DNA of 64,000 nucleotides from assembly GCA_036381435.1 (NCBI GenBank), contig DASVCW010000021.1, positions 42,978 through 106,977 on the forward strand, written 5' to 3'. Below, in pieces: positions 42,867 to 51,764 of the stretch (positions are counted from its first letter, which is position 1; every line of letters starts with the position of its first letter). A program made the translations under genes and the position numbers. Source of the stretch: Fodinibius sp036381435 (lineage in GTDB: Bacteria > Bacteroidota > Rhodothermia > Balneolales > Balneolaceae). The notes beneath the pieces were generated by a model. It had not been told where the DNA came from. It ran no database searches and was given only the letters and a program-made list of their open reading frames with translations.

Positions 42867-43787
42867 ATGCTGTTAAATCACGAATTACTATCACAACTGG
42901 CACCGCTTGAGTTGCGGGCCAGAAAAATTGTGGAAGGTTTTATTTCGGGCCTTCACAAAAGCCCTTACTACGGATTCAGTGTGGAATTCGCTGAACACCG
43001 TCCCTACAATTTTGGAGATGATCTAAAGCATGTGGATTGGAAGGCCTACGCCAAAACCGAGCGTTTTTATGTGAAACGGTATGAAGAAGAGACGAATCTT
43101 CGCTGCTATGTTTTGCTCGATACCAGCAGCTCGATGTTTTTTAAATATTTTGGTGAATGGTCAAAACTGCGGTACGCTGTTCATTTCGGAGCTGCCCTGA
43201 TGTATCTGATGAATCGCCAGCGCGATGCCTGTGGACTGGTAACTTTCGGTGAAGAGGTCGATAAATTCATCCCTGCAAAGTCATCAGCTTCTCATTTGAG
43301 GCTGCTGTTCTCGGAATTTGAAGAATTACTTGAACAGGAAGAAAAAACAGCTGATGAAAGGCGAAAAACAGCTACCTCTCAGGTCATTCATGAAGTGGCC
43401 GAGCGCTTAAATCATCGTAGCTTAGTGGTGGTTCTAACTGATCTGTTTGAAAATGCTGATGAGCAGGACGAACTAATTTCAGCACTCAAGCATCTGCGTC
43501 ACCGCAAGCATGAAGTATTATTGTTCAACGTTTTGGAGCAGCAAAGTGAGCGTGATCTTGATTTTACCGATCGCCGGGTACTAATGCAGGACATGGAAAC
43601 GGGATCGCGGATGGAGATTGCACCTGCTCAGGTTCGTGAAGATTACAAGAAAAAGGTAAAAGAGTTGACGCACCGCTTCAAAATGGCATGCAGCGAATTC
43701 CAAATCGACTTTGAAGAGCTTGATACACAGCAGGATTTTGATTTGGCACTGCTGACCTACTTAAATAAGCGAAAGAGACTGGGGTGA
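42867..43787 (+). CDS. DUF58-domain (vWA-like) protein
   Basis: An ATG at 42867 is preferred to the GTG at 42843, because MLLNHELLSQLAPLELRARKIVEGF is the normal family start. The DUF58 signature is HRPYNFGDDLKHVDWKAYAKTERFYVKRYEEE (about 53-84). It is followed by a von Willebrand A-type core with VLLDTSSSM (MIDAS-like). It usually works with an MoxR AAA+ ATPase, but none is adjacent here. No transmembrane segment is present, so it is cytoplasmic. Confidence 0.93.
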   Translation: MLLNHELLSQLAPLELRARKIVEGFISGLHKSPYYGFSVEFAEHRPYNFGDDLKHVDWKAYAKTERFYVKRYEEETNLRCYVLLDTSSSMFFKYFGEWSKLRYAVHFGAALMYLMNRQRDACGLVTFGEEVDKFIPAKSSASHLRLLFSEFEELLEQEEKTADERRKTATSQVIHEVAERLNHRSLVVVLTDLFENADEQDELISALKHLRHRKHEVLLFNVLEQQSERDLDFTDRRVLMQDMETGSRMEIAPAQVREDYKKKVKELTHRFKMACSEFQIDFEELDTQQDFDLALLTYLNKRKRLG

Positions 43788-43883
43788 GGGAGGAAATGGC
43801 TGAATGGTCGAATGATTGAATTATTGATTTTAGGAATCCAGCCATTCAACCATTCAACAACTCAATCATTCAACAATTCTCCA

Positions 43884-44678
43884 TCACGTAACTTTAACTT
43901 TGCTAAGTATTTTATAGAACAAATCAGGAGCATAACGTTTCAAATAAACCCCGTAAATTTCTTTACCGCCGATATAAATTTCTTTTTCCCCTTTGGCAAT
44001 TTTCGGTAATAGCTTTTCAGCAAATTTGTCCGCTGCCATTCCATGTTTCTGCCCGTGGCTCATTCTACCATGCTTTGATCCGTTAGCTTCAAGCATATTT
44101 TGAGTAATATTTGTTTTTATAAAGCCGGGACAAACGAGCGAAACTTTGATGTTATGCGGACTTACTTCCTGACGAAGGGAATCAAAATAACCCTGCAAGG
44201 CATGTTTAGAAGCCGCATAAGAAGAGCGCAGACGGGTGCCAAATTTTCCCATCACGCTACTGGTTACTATGATATGCCCCGATTTTCGTTCAATCATAGA
44301 TGGAAGTACCGCTTTGGTGAGGGCTACCGACCCGAAAAAATTGATTTCCATCACTTTTCGAAGCACTTCTTCTTTAGTCTCCAGTGCCATTGACCGCTGG
44401 CTGATACCTCCATTGTTGAACAAGTAATCAATGTGTCCGTAAATACCGATTGCTTGCTGAGCTTTGTTGTTTAAGGTCTCTGTTTCGGCCAAATCCAGCG
44501 GAATGATATGAATGCCGGAAGTATCTCCTGTGCAATTATCTTTAACTTTTTGCAGGGTGTCTTTCCGTCTGGATGAAAGAATGAGCTTTGCTCCCCGCCG
44601 GTGCAGTGCGTAAGCAAGCGCTTCACCAATTCCTGATGAGGCGCCGGTAATCCAGATAACTTTATTTTGAAAAGCCAT
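43884..44678 (-). CDS. SDR-family oxidoreductase
   Basis: This 264-residue short-chain dehydrogenase has the cofactor motif ITGASSGIGEALA (about 10) and SSRRKDTL after beta-2, which favours NADP. NNGGIS (about 88) is the NAG-like motif. The active site is SSVMGKFG followed by SSYAASKHAL (Tyr-x3-Lys, about 155). The sequence resembles the DHRS7 subgroup. The substrate is unknown. It faces DUF58 tail to tail. Confidence 0.92.
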   Translation of the reverse strand: MAFQNKVIWITGASSGIGEALAYALHRRGAKLILSSRRKDTLQKVKDNCTGDTSGIHIIPLDLAETETLNNKAQQAIGIYGHIDYLFNNGGISQRSMALETKEEVLRKVMEINFFGSVALTKAVLPSMIERKSGHIIVTSSVMGKFGTRLRSSYAASKHALQGYFDSLRQEVSPHNIKVSLVCPGFIKTNITQNMLEANGSKHGRMSHGQKHGMAADKFAEKLLPKIAKGEKEIYIGGKEIYGVYLKRYAPDLFYKILSKVKVT

Positions 44679-44739
44679 GGGAGGTTAATCCTGTTTTAAA
44701 AATTCAGCTTTAATGGTGTTAAAATACTCTTTTAATTTG

Positions 44740-44870
44740 AAAGTTGTATCAAGACATGATTTATAGACTTAGAAGACGCTGACAGCGTGCGGATGCTTCC
44801 CGGTTCCTGGTAGTGTTCAGGCTCCAAAAGTATTCGGAGCACTTACAGGTTGTCTGCCGACAAAACTCAC
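44740..44870. other. repeat fragments in the gap before the response regulator
   Basis: The 327-bp gap between divergent genes holds GACGCTGACAGCGTGCGG near 44776, which resembles the GACCTGACAGCGTTG and CACGCTGACAGG blocks near 61433-61470. AGGCTCC...GGAGCAC forms a hairpin (about 44819-44843). No gene or clear promoter is recognised. Confidence 0.4.
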
Positions 44871-45005
44871 CTCAATAGCTCAAGAGTATTGAACCTATAA
44901 AAAATAGCTATATTCAGATACTCTCTAAAGTTTACTATCTTATCCGCACAATGATAATTGCGTAAAAGCTGTTTGATGTGATTCAACCGCCAAAAAACAA
45001 CTGTT

Positions 45006-45707
45006 GTGAAACCTAAACATAGCATTCTTTTAGTTGAAGACGAAGAAGAATCAGCTGAAATGCTGGGCAACTTTCTGGAAATGAATAGTTATGAGGTGCT
45101 TATTGCTCATGAAGGAAACCGTGCACTGGAGCTTATTGAAGAACATGCCGGTGAAATTCATCTTGCCATTCTTGATATCATGGTGCCGAATGTAGACGGA
45201 AAGGAGATTTGCCGCCGTATCCGAAAACATCCGGTTTTAGGTGATATTCCCGTCATTTTTCTAACTGCCAGGGATGAGGAAAAAGATGAAATAGAAGGAC
45301 TCGAACTTGGTGCTGATGACTACATTCCCAAACCCGCCAGTTTGAATTTAGTGAAAGCACATGTTGAATCACTGCTGAGGAGACAAAATCCGCAAAAAGC
45401 TAACTGGCTGCAATACGGCGAAACCTATCTCGATACTGATGCGCACGAATTGTATGTGAATGATGAAAAGGTAGTCCTCACTTCCACAGAATACACTCTG
45501 GTTCAGCTGTTTTTCAAAAATCCCAAGCGTGTTTACACCCGGCAGGAAATTCTCAAGCATATCACGGGCGAAGACCGCTTTGTGTTTGACCGGACGGTAG
45601 ATGTGCATATAAAAAATCTGCGCCTCAAAATGGGTGAAGCGGGTGAAATCATCAAAACCTACCGCGGCATTGGGTATGGCTTGAATCGTGAAATTGTAAA
45701 TGTATAG
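45006..45707 (+). CDS. OmpR-family response regulator
   Basis: This 233-residue response regulator starts at GTG. The receiver domain has LVEDEEES, ILDIMVPNVDGKEI with the phosphorylated Asp near residue 59, FLTARDEE and PKPAS. The C-terminal winged helix (about 135-230) has TSTEYTLVQLFFKNPKRVYTRQEIL and VDVHIKNLRLKM. It is followed 92 bp later by a histidine kinase, its likely partner, with a repeat-type spacer between them. Target genes are unknown. Confidence 0.95.
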   Translation: MKPKHSILLVEDEEESAEMLGNFLEMNSYEVLIAHEGNRALELIEEHAGEIHLAILDIMVPNVDGKEICRRIRKHPVLGDIPVIFLTARDEEKDEIEGLELGADDYIPKPASLNLVKAHVESLLRRQNPQKANWLQYGETYLDTDAHELYVNDEKVVLTSTEYTLVQLFFKNPKRVYTRQEILKHITGEDRFVFDRTVDVHIKNLRLKMGEAGEIIKTYRGIGYGLNREIVNV

Positions 45708-45795
45708 AACACGGATGAAGCGAATTGAGTTGATGAAACAGATTTGATATAAAAATCAGCTATAATCCGTTTAATCTGCTTAATCAGCGTTCCTC
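45708..45795. repeat. stop-to-start spacer repeat, two arms
   Basis: The left arm follows the stop codon as AACACGGATGAAGCGAATTGAG. The right arm is ATAATCCGTTTAATCTGCTTAATCAGCGTTC, ending just before the kinase start. The arms are inverted copies of the type seen in the heme cluster. Confidence 0.75.
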
Positions 45796-45799
45796 CCCT

Positions 45800-47200
45800 A
45801 TGAAAATTCGTTCAAAACTGGCGTGGACTTTTATCCTGCTGCTCATTTTCGGTATCACGGCCATCAGCAGCTATTCTATTGTTTTTATTCGTGATTATTT
45901 ACTGGAAGAAGGCCGTCGGGAAATGGCGCAGGATACCCGCTGGTTGGCTGTAACCGTTTCCAACTTGGCGGAAAATGAACAGTTTGAAGAACACTTTGCT
46001 GAATCCGCTCGCATATCAGGCTATCACCTCGCGCTTTATGATTCAACCGGGAAGCTGCTGACCTCTTACCTGAGCGATGACACTGTCTTCACTCCCGATT
46101 CCTATTTAACCGCCGGTATCATGGAAAGCCTGAAAGCCCGCGAAAACCTGCCGCTGCTTCCCAGAGAGCCCGATTCCGAGGTGTTGACAAGCTATATATC
46201 CTTGCAGGAATCACCCAATAGCTCTCAATATTTGCTGGTCCGCCAGCTTAAGGATGAAATTTATGCTCCTATCAAAACCATCCGCTGGATAATCTATTAT
46301 GGCATGTTCATCTCCATTGGACTTGTCGTGATCGTAAGTATCTGGATTTCACGTTATTTAACCAAGCCCATCACTCAAATAAAAAATGCAGCACAAGCCA
46401 TTGCTGATGGCGATGTGGACCGTGAGATTCACATCAAACGGAGTGATGAATTCGGAGCGCTGGCTGCTTCTTTAAATCAAATGGCATCCAGGCTACGGGC
46501 TGATACTGAGCAGATCAAGAAATTTGCTATCAAGCAGCGGCAGTTTTTTGCAGACATCACTCATGAAATCCGCAATCCCCTGCACACTATTTCGGGCGCT
46601 TTGGAAATGCTTGAGCTTGAGAAGTTATCACCTGAAAAAAAGAAAAAATATATACGAACCGCCCAAAAGCAAACCGGGCGAATTTCGCACCTTTTCAAAG
46701 ATTTGCTGACCTTGCAACGCTATGATTCAGATGAGTACTTTGTTGAAACCAAGGAGTTTGATTTGGCTGATACTGCCCGACACATGCAGGAATGGTACAG
46801 CGATAAAGCCCGTGAAAAGAATATTGAGCTGGAAATTGATCATCACCCCTGTAAGGTGATTGGTGACCCCGGCAAAATTGAGCAGGTGATTGACAACCTC
46901 ATTTCAAACGCCATCAAATACACGAATGAGGGTAAGGTCAGCTTGCGCTACAAACAGCAGGGTGAAGAGGTGCTCGTCGAGGTTGAAGATACCGGCACGG
47001 GCATCTCCGCAGAACACCTTGATCGGCTTTTCGATCGCTTTTACCGCACCGATAACGCCCGTTCCCGCGACAAAGGCGGCACAGGACTTGGCCTGGCGGT
47101 GGTTAAAAGCATTTTGAATGCGCATGGTTCGGAGATAGGGGTAGAGAGTGAAGTTAACCACGGAACCGTTTTCAAATTCAAGTTGACTGCAGCAGAATAA
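45800..47200 (+). CDS. sensor histidine kinase, HAMP-containing
   Basis: This 466-residue two-component sensor has TM1 at about 8-31, a periplasmic sensor domain of about 125 residues, and TM2 at about 160-182 (YYGMFISIGLVVIVSIWI). A HAMP domain follows (about 184-236). The H-box is FFADITHEIRNPLHTISG, the N-box VIDNLISNAIKYTNEG, G1 is VEDTGTGIS and G2 is KGGTGLGLAVVKSIL. It pairs with the upstream OmpR-type regulator. The signal is unknown; the proximity to the heme cluster is suggestive only. Confidence 0.95.
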   Translation: MKIRSKLAWTFILLLIFGITAISSYSIVFIRDYLLEEGRREMAQDTRWLAVTVSNLAENEQFEEHFAESARISGYHLALYDSTGKLLTSYLSDDTVFTPDSYLTAGIMESLKARENLPLLPREPDSEVLTSYISLQESPNSSQYLLVRQLKDEIYAPIKTIRWIIYYGMFISIGLVVIVSIWISRYLTKPITQIKNAAQAIADGDVDREIHIKRSDEFGALAASLNQMASRLRADTEQIKKFAIKQRQFFADITHEIRNPLHTISGALEMLELEKLSPEKKKKYIRTAQKQTGRISHLFKDLLTLQRYDSDEYFVETKEFDLADTARHMQEWYSDKAREKNIELEIDHHPCKVIGDPGKIEQVIDNLISNAIKYTNEGKVSLRYKQQGEEVLVEVEDTGTGISAEHLDRLFDRFYRTDNARSRDKGGTGLGLAVVKSILNAHGSEIGVESEVNHGTVFKFKLTAAE

Positions 47201-47509
47201 GCACCTCTAAAGAGACTCCATGTAGCTCGAAATTTATTTCGAGGAGCAGTAAATGTAGAAATAGTTAATCGAGATAAATTTCAACCGGCAATTCATTCAT
47301 GGAGCTCGTTTATTGCCTGATGAACCAGAGTAGCAGTGAGTATAGGAAAGAACATTAGCGCGACCTGACCAAGTACATAGACTCATTCCAAATAATTAAG
47401 CGCTCGTTTTCTTCAAATTCCCTTCACAAAGAATGGCGTTATTTGTCTTAAACTTACAGTAGGTAAGACGGTCATTTAAATTTCTCCAGAAGTCAAATCG
47501 AATTAGCGA
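47201..47509. other. 309-bp gap before hemH, no gene
   Basis: The gap holds a palindrome CTCGAAATTTATTTCGAG (about 47227-47244) and partial inverted copies with CTCCATG near 47217 and CATGGAGCTCG near 47298. A heme-pathway promoter is expected here, but I cannot identify it with confidence. Confidence 0.4.
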
Positions 47510-48637
47510 ATGTCCACAGGCGAAAAACGTATCGGTATTGTATTGATGAATATGGGCGGACCTACGGCTGATTACGCCATGCGCCCCTTTTTGTACGATC
47601 TTTTTCGGGATGAAGACATCATCAAAATGGGCGGAGGAAAAATGCAGGATTTCTTTGCCAAAATTATCTCCAAGTTCCGCACTCCTAAAGTACAGGTAGA
47701 TTACGAGAGAATTAACGGTTGTCCCAACGGATGCCTGGGCAACAAGCACTGCCTCAACCGAAAAACAAGCAATGTTTCTACCTGTTGCTCGCCTATCAAT
47801 AGTTTAACCGAAAAGCAGCGGCGGGGATTGGAAAAGCACTTGAAAAAGATACTCCCCAATGAATTTGTGAAGGTTTATACTTGTATGCGCTACTGGTTGC
47901 CTTCGGCGGAAACTACGATTGAAGATATGGTTGAGGATGAAATCACCCATGCAGTGATGTTACCCTTGTACCCGCAGTTTTCGTGGACGACCACCGGCAG
48001 CAGCTTTCGCGATTGGGAGAATCACCGTGAAAAACGCTTTGGTGATGACACGCCCTGGAAAGAATTTCATGTAAAGAATTACCATCGTAACACGAATTAT
48101 CTGAAGGCGATGAACGATCGGATTGATCAGGCTTTGGAGGCGATGGATGAAGAAACACGGAACAAAACGCATCTCATTTTCAGCGCCCACGGAACGCCGA
48201 TGCTCGAAGTCCGAAGCGGTGACCCTTATACCACCGAAGTGAAAGAAACGATGGAAGCGATCATGGATTTGCGCGGCCGAAAAGAGCAGTACTGGCTGGC
48301 ATTTCAGTCACGGGTGGGCCCACAAAAATGGACACAACCAAACACTGCCGAACTGGTGCAGCGTCATCTGGATTACGGAATTAAAAACTTTCTGATGATT
48401 CCTATCGCTTTTGTAACCGATCACATCGAGACGCTGTATGAATTGGGTCAGGAGTTGGTAGAAGATCTGGAAGAAGAAGGCTATGAGTTTGAAAATTACG
48501 CGGTGATGGAAGGTATTAACGATCACCCCGATTACTTGCAGGCGCTCACGGATGAAGTTTTGCAAAAACTGGCTCATGAAATTGATCTGCAGAATGTGGC
48601 GGATGAACAAGAATCAGAATCTCTTTCAGCCGAATAA
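47510..48637 (+). CDS. hemH: ferrochelatase with cysteine-rich insertion
   Basis: It inserts Fe2+ into protoporphyrin IX, the last step of the pathway. The start VLMNMGGPT, VKVYTCMRYWLPS, LPLYPQFSWTTTGSSF, FSAHGTP with the catalytic His and AFQSRVGPQKW are all conserved. Residues about 70-93, which replace the short glycine loop before SPINSLTEKQ, form a cysteine-rich insertion (GCPNGCLGNKHC...STCC, five Cys). This could hold a metal or Fe-S centre, at a site unlike the known C-terminal cluster of other ferrochelatases. The 375-residue length reflects that insertion. The hemA ATG follows immediately. Confidence 0.95.
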   Translation: MSTGEKRIGIVLMNMGGPTADYAMRPFLYDLFRDEDIIKMGGGKMQDFFAKIISKFRTPKVQVDYERINGCPNGCLGNKHCLNRKTSNVSTCCSPINSLTEKQRRGLEKHLKKILPNEFVKVYTCMRYWLPSAETTIEDMVEDEITHAVMLPLYPQFSWTTTGSSFRDWENHREKRFGDDTPWKEFHVKNYHRNTNYLKAMNDRIDQALEAMDEETRNKTHLIFSAHGTPMLEVRSGDPYTTEVKETMEAIMDLRGRKEQYWLAFQSRVGPQKWTQPNTAELVQRHLDYGIKNFLMIPIAFVTDHIETLYELGQELVEDLEEEGYEFENYAVMEGINDHPDYLQALTDEVLQKLAHEIDLQNVADEQESESLSAE

Positions 48638-49903
48638 ATGTCAGCAGATCAACTCGAAATAACGAATTTTTGCGTTGTGGGGGTGAACCACTGGGAAGCC
48701 ACTATCGAAATTCGTGAGCGCTTTAGTTTAAATAAGGCGCAAAAAAAGGAGCTTATTTCGGGAGCGAAACGGGAAGGAATTGACAGCTTGTTTGTGATTT
48801 CGACCTGTAACCGCACGGAAATTTTTGCTCAGAATGCCACTCCCCAGGAACTTATTCGCTTGCTGGTAGCCTATTCTAATGCTTCGCTTGATGAGTTTCA
48901 TAATTATGGATTTGAAAAGGTTGGGCAACAGGCCTTTGAACATCTGTTTCACGTAGCCGTCGGCCTTGACTCCCAGATTTTGGGCGATGTACAGATTGTA
49001 AAGCAGGTTAAGGAAGCCTATGAACTTTCCTGCGAGCTGGATGCCGTTTCAGGAAAATTGCACCGGTTGATGCAACACGTATTCCGAGCTCATAAACGGT
49101 CCCGCAACGAAACATCACTGGGTGAAGGTGCCGCGACCACCGCCTATGCCGCGGTAAAATTTGCCACTCAAACCTTCGATAATCTTAAGGATAAAAATAT
49201 CCTGCTCGTAGGCACCGGAAAAATCGGCAAAGTGACCTGTAAAAATTTAGTGAATCTGGGCGCCCGTAAGCTTACGCTGATTAATCGTACACGCGATCGT
49301 GCTGAATTTGTGGCTGACCAGTTCAATTTGGAAGTGGCGGATATGGATGCACTTCCACAGGAAATTGCCGATGCGGATCTGGTGATTGTAGCTACAGGCG
49401 CTAAAAAGCCGGTCATTACGCTTGATGATATGAAGCCCTCACTGCTCAATATGAAATTTAAAGTGATGGTTGATCTTTCCGTGCCGCGAAATATTGACCC
49501 CCAGATCGGCGAACTCAAGTTTGTGGATTTAGCCAATATGGATTTCCTGACCGACGTCACCGATGAAGCCTATCGAAAGCGGGAGGAAAATGTGCCGCTC
49601 GTGAAAAAGATTATTGATGATGAGCTGACGGATTACACGAACTGGCTCAGCAAACAAAAAGTGGTTCCGACAATTAAGGCTTTGACCAATAAATTCGACA
49701 CTATTCGCGAAGACGAATTCGAGTTTTTCAAAAACAAGATTTCCGATACCGACAAAGAGAAGGTTGAGCATTTAACCCGTCGCATTGTCAATAAAATAGC
49801 CGCTTATTCTATCGAGCATTTGCGCGATCACCATGAGTCCGAGCAGGTAGCAAAGGTGGTCAGCGATATGTTTAAGCTCAAACCCGAAGTTCCCAATGAG
49901 TAA
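48638..49903 (+). CDS. hemA: glutamyl-tRNA reductase
   Basis: It reduces glutamyl-tRNA to glutamate-1-semialdehyde, the first committed C5 step. The catalytic Cys lies in FVISTCNRTEIFA (about 50-60). GLDSQILGDVQIVKQVKEAYE, then the NADPH-binding GTGKIGKVTCKNL and INRTRDRAE follow. The C-terminal dimerisation helix bundle closes the 421-residue protein. Start directly abuts the hemH stop, and its own 3' end overlaps hemC by 8 bp, so the first three genes are tightly coupled. Confidence 0.97.
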   Translation: MSADQLEITNFCVVGVNHWEATIEIRERFSLNKAQKKELISGAKREGIDSLFVISTCNRTEIFAQNATPQELIRLLVAYSNASLDEFHNYGFEKVGQQAFEHLFHVAVGLDSQILGDVQIVKQVKEAYELSCELDAVSGKLHRLMQHVFRAHKRSRNETSLGEGAATTAYAAVKFATQTFDNLKDKNILLVGTGKIGKVTCKNLVNLGARKLTLINRTRDRAEFVADQFNLEVADMDALPQEIADADLVIVATGAKKPVITLDDMKPSLLNMKFKVMVDLSVPRNIDPQIGELKFVDLANMDFLTDVTDEAYRKREENVPLVKKIIDDELTDYTNWLSKQKVVPTIKALTNKFDTIREDEFEFFKNKISDTDKEKVEHLTRRIVNKIAAYSIEHLRDHHESEQVAKVVSDMFKLKPEVPNE

Positions 49904-50813
49904 AATTCGAATCGGCACAAGAGACAGTGAACTAGCTACCTGGCAGGCCCGGCAGGTTGAAGGACAACTACAAAAGCTCGGCCATGAAACCGAGCTTATT
50001 TTTATTAAGTCTGAGGGTGATATTGATCTTTCCACACCGCTGATGGAAATGGGCGGAAAGGGCGTGTTTACTAAAGCTCTGGATGATGCGCAGCTAAAGA
50101 ATGAGATTGATATCGCGGTTCATTCCTTCAAAGATCTGCCTACCGAAAATCCGCTCCCGTTAAAAGTGGCGGCTATTTTAGAACGTGGAGATCCGCGTGA
50201 TACGCTGGTAGCTCCGAAAGGAACGGATTTTTTGAATGACCCTGATTATAAAGCGGTCATCGCCACCAGCAGTAATCGTCGCAGTGCTCAATGGCTCAAT
50301 CGTTATCCCAATCACAGCACGACCAGCATTCGCGGAAATGTAAACACGCGCCTTGAAAAAGTGAGCTCTAATGACTGGAACGGAGCTATTTTTGCCGCGG
50401 CGGGATTGTTGAGAATTGACTTGGGACATTACATCACCCAGTATTTAGACTGGATGGTTCCGGCCGCCGCGCAGGGAGCGATGGCAGTGATGATTCGTGA
50501 AGATGATGAACAAATGGAGGAGATTATTTCTCAGCTGAATCATGATGGAACCGCACTTTGCACCACGATTGAGCGTGACTTTCTGCATGATATGGAAGCC
50601 GGTTGCAGTGCTCCGGTCGGTGCTTATGCCCGAATCGAAGACGGACAAATTCACCTGAAAGCAGTAGCCCTCACTCTCGATGGCACTGAACGGTATGATT
50701 TTGAGAAACAAGTACCGGTCGGAAAAGCAGGGAATTTAGGCCACGAAGCAGCACGAGAATTACTGAATAAAGGGGCGATAAAAGTTATTGAGCAGATAAG
50801 GAACGCAGATTAA
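49896..50813 (+). CDS. hemC: hydroxymethylbilane synthase
   Basis: It polymerises four porphobilinogens. IGTRDSELATWQARQVE (residue 5), HSFKDLPTENP, RRSAQWLNRYP, IRGNVNTRLEK and the dipyrromethane-cofactor Cys in MEAGCSAPVGAYA (about 240) are all present. Length is 305 residues. Its last codons (AAC GCA GAT TAA) come from the spacer repeat that follows. It starts inside hemA. Confidence 0.97.
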   Translation: MSKIRIGTRDSELATWQARQVEGQLQKLGHETELIFIKSEGDIDLSTPLMEMGGKGVFTKALDDAQLKNEIDIAVHSFKDLPTENPLPLKVAAILERGDPRDTLVAPKGTDFLNDPDYKAVIATSSNRRSAQWLNRYPNHSTTSIRGNVNTRLEKVSSNDWNGAIFAAAGLLRIDLGHYITQYLDWMVPAAAQGAMAVMIREDDEQMEEIISQLNHDGTALCTTIERDFLHDMEAGCSAPVGAYARIEDGQIHLKAVALTLDGTERYDFEKQVPVGKAGNLGHEAARELLNKGAIKVIEQIRNAD

Positions 50814-50892
50814 GCTGATTTAGCTGATGACGTTGATTATTTAGTCAGTGAGATCAGCTAATTCTCTAATCTGCGATAATCAGTTAAATCAG
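50802..50892. repeat. stop-to-start spacer repeat between hemC and hemD
   Basis: Left arm AACGCAGATTAAGCTGATTT, which supplies the hemC stop. Right arm ATCTGCGATAATCAG and TTAAATCAG, ending at the hemD start. The arms are inverted copies. Confidence 0.8.
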
Positions 50893-51621
50893 ATGAATCA
50901 ACGATTTAATGTTTTAGTTACGCGCCCGCTTTCAGGCAGGCAAATTGAGTATGCCCGGATTTTGGGATTGGAGCCGATTATCAGGCCGGCGCTGGAGTTC
51001 GAGTTTCCGAAGTATTGGGATGAGATCCTTAAAGTGATCAATAATTATCCGAAATCTGATTGGGTTTTTACCAGTGCGAACGGTGTAAAGGCACTGGAAG
51101 CGCTGATGGAATCAGGACTACAGGTTCGCCCCGAAACGCAGCTTTTTGCGGTAGGAGCCAAAACGCAGGAAGCCTTGCGGGAACTGGGACTCGAATCAAA
51201 AATTCCCGCAAATTACTATGGCAAAGATCTGGCTGAGCTGATCATTCGCGAAGGTAAAATTAATTCTGTAATCTATTTTCATGGTAATTTGAGCCGGGAT
51301 GAGATGACAGACACACTTTTGGAAAAAGGCATTGAGGCTATTGAATTAGAAGTTTATAAAACACTCATTCAACCTGTAAGACTTCCAAATAAACCGCTTG
51401 GCGCTATCCTTTTTTATAGTCCCAGTACGGTAGAAGGCTTTAAGCGGGGCGCAGGCTTTGAGCAGGAATTACCGCCACTTTTTGCGATTGGTGAAACAAC
51501 GGCAGACGCGCTGAGGAGAGAAACCGACCAGGTTATCGAAGTAGCCGATCAGCCCGATACCGAAGTGCTGCTAAAAACAGTTTCTAATTATATTTTTAAA
51601 AAAGAAGGAGCCGCGAATTAA
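50893..51621 (+). CDS. hemD: uroporphyrinogen-III synthase
   Basis: It cyclises hydroxymethylbilane with ring-D inversion. The ATG at 50893 is chosen because MNQRFNVLVTRPLSG is the natural HemD start and the upstream frame lies in a repeat. Two-lobed fold elements are visible: WVFTSANGVKALEAL, FAVGAKTQEALRELG, and IYFHGNLSRDEMTDTL in the second lobe, then FYSPSTVEGF and AIGETTADALR. HemD is poorly conserved, but this set of motifs and the gene position make the call secure. Length 242 residues. Confidence 0.93.
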   Translation: MNQRFNVLVTRPLSGRQIEYARILGLEPIIRPALEFEFPKYWDEILKVINNYPKSDWVFTSANGVKALEALMESGLQVRPETQLFAVGAKTQEALRELGLESKIPANYYGKDLAELIIREGKINSVIYFHGNLSRDEMTDTLLEKGIEAIELEVYKTLIQPVRLPNKPLGAILFYSPSTVEGFKRGAGFEQELPPLFAIGETTADALRRETDQVIEVADQPDTEVLLKTVSNYIFKKEGAAN

Positions 51622-51752
51622 CACGGATGGACACAGATTTTATCAGTTATAATCAGTTAAAATCTGGCATTAATTAATAAGCTTTTTGGCACCCCGAAGC
51701 ATCGGGGCGCAGTATAAAGATATTACTTTTTCATCCGTTTCAATCCGCGGCA
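51610..51752. repeat. stop-to-start spacer repeat between hemD and hemE
   Basis: Left arm GCCGCGAATTAACACGGATG supplies the hemD stop. The right arm in reverse complement reads GCCGCGGATTGAAACGGATG. Between them lies GGCACCCCGAAGCATCGGGG (about 51690-51710), a small hairpin also seen in part at 52845-52905. Confidence 0.82.
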
Positions 51753-51764
51753 AAATAATTATTT

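Noticed and set aside
45006..47200. Two-component pair as the regulator of the heme cluster
   Set aside because: Only adjacency supports it; the 309-bp gap shows no recognisable binding site.
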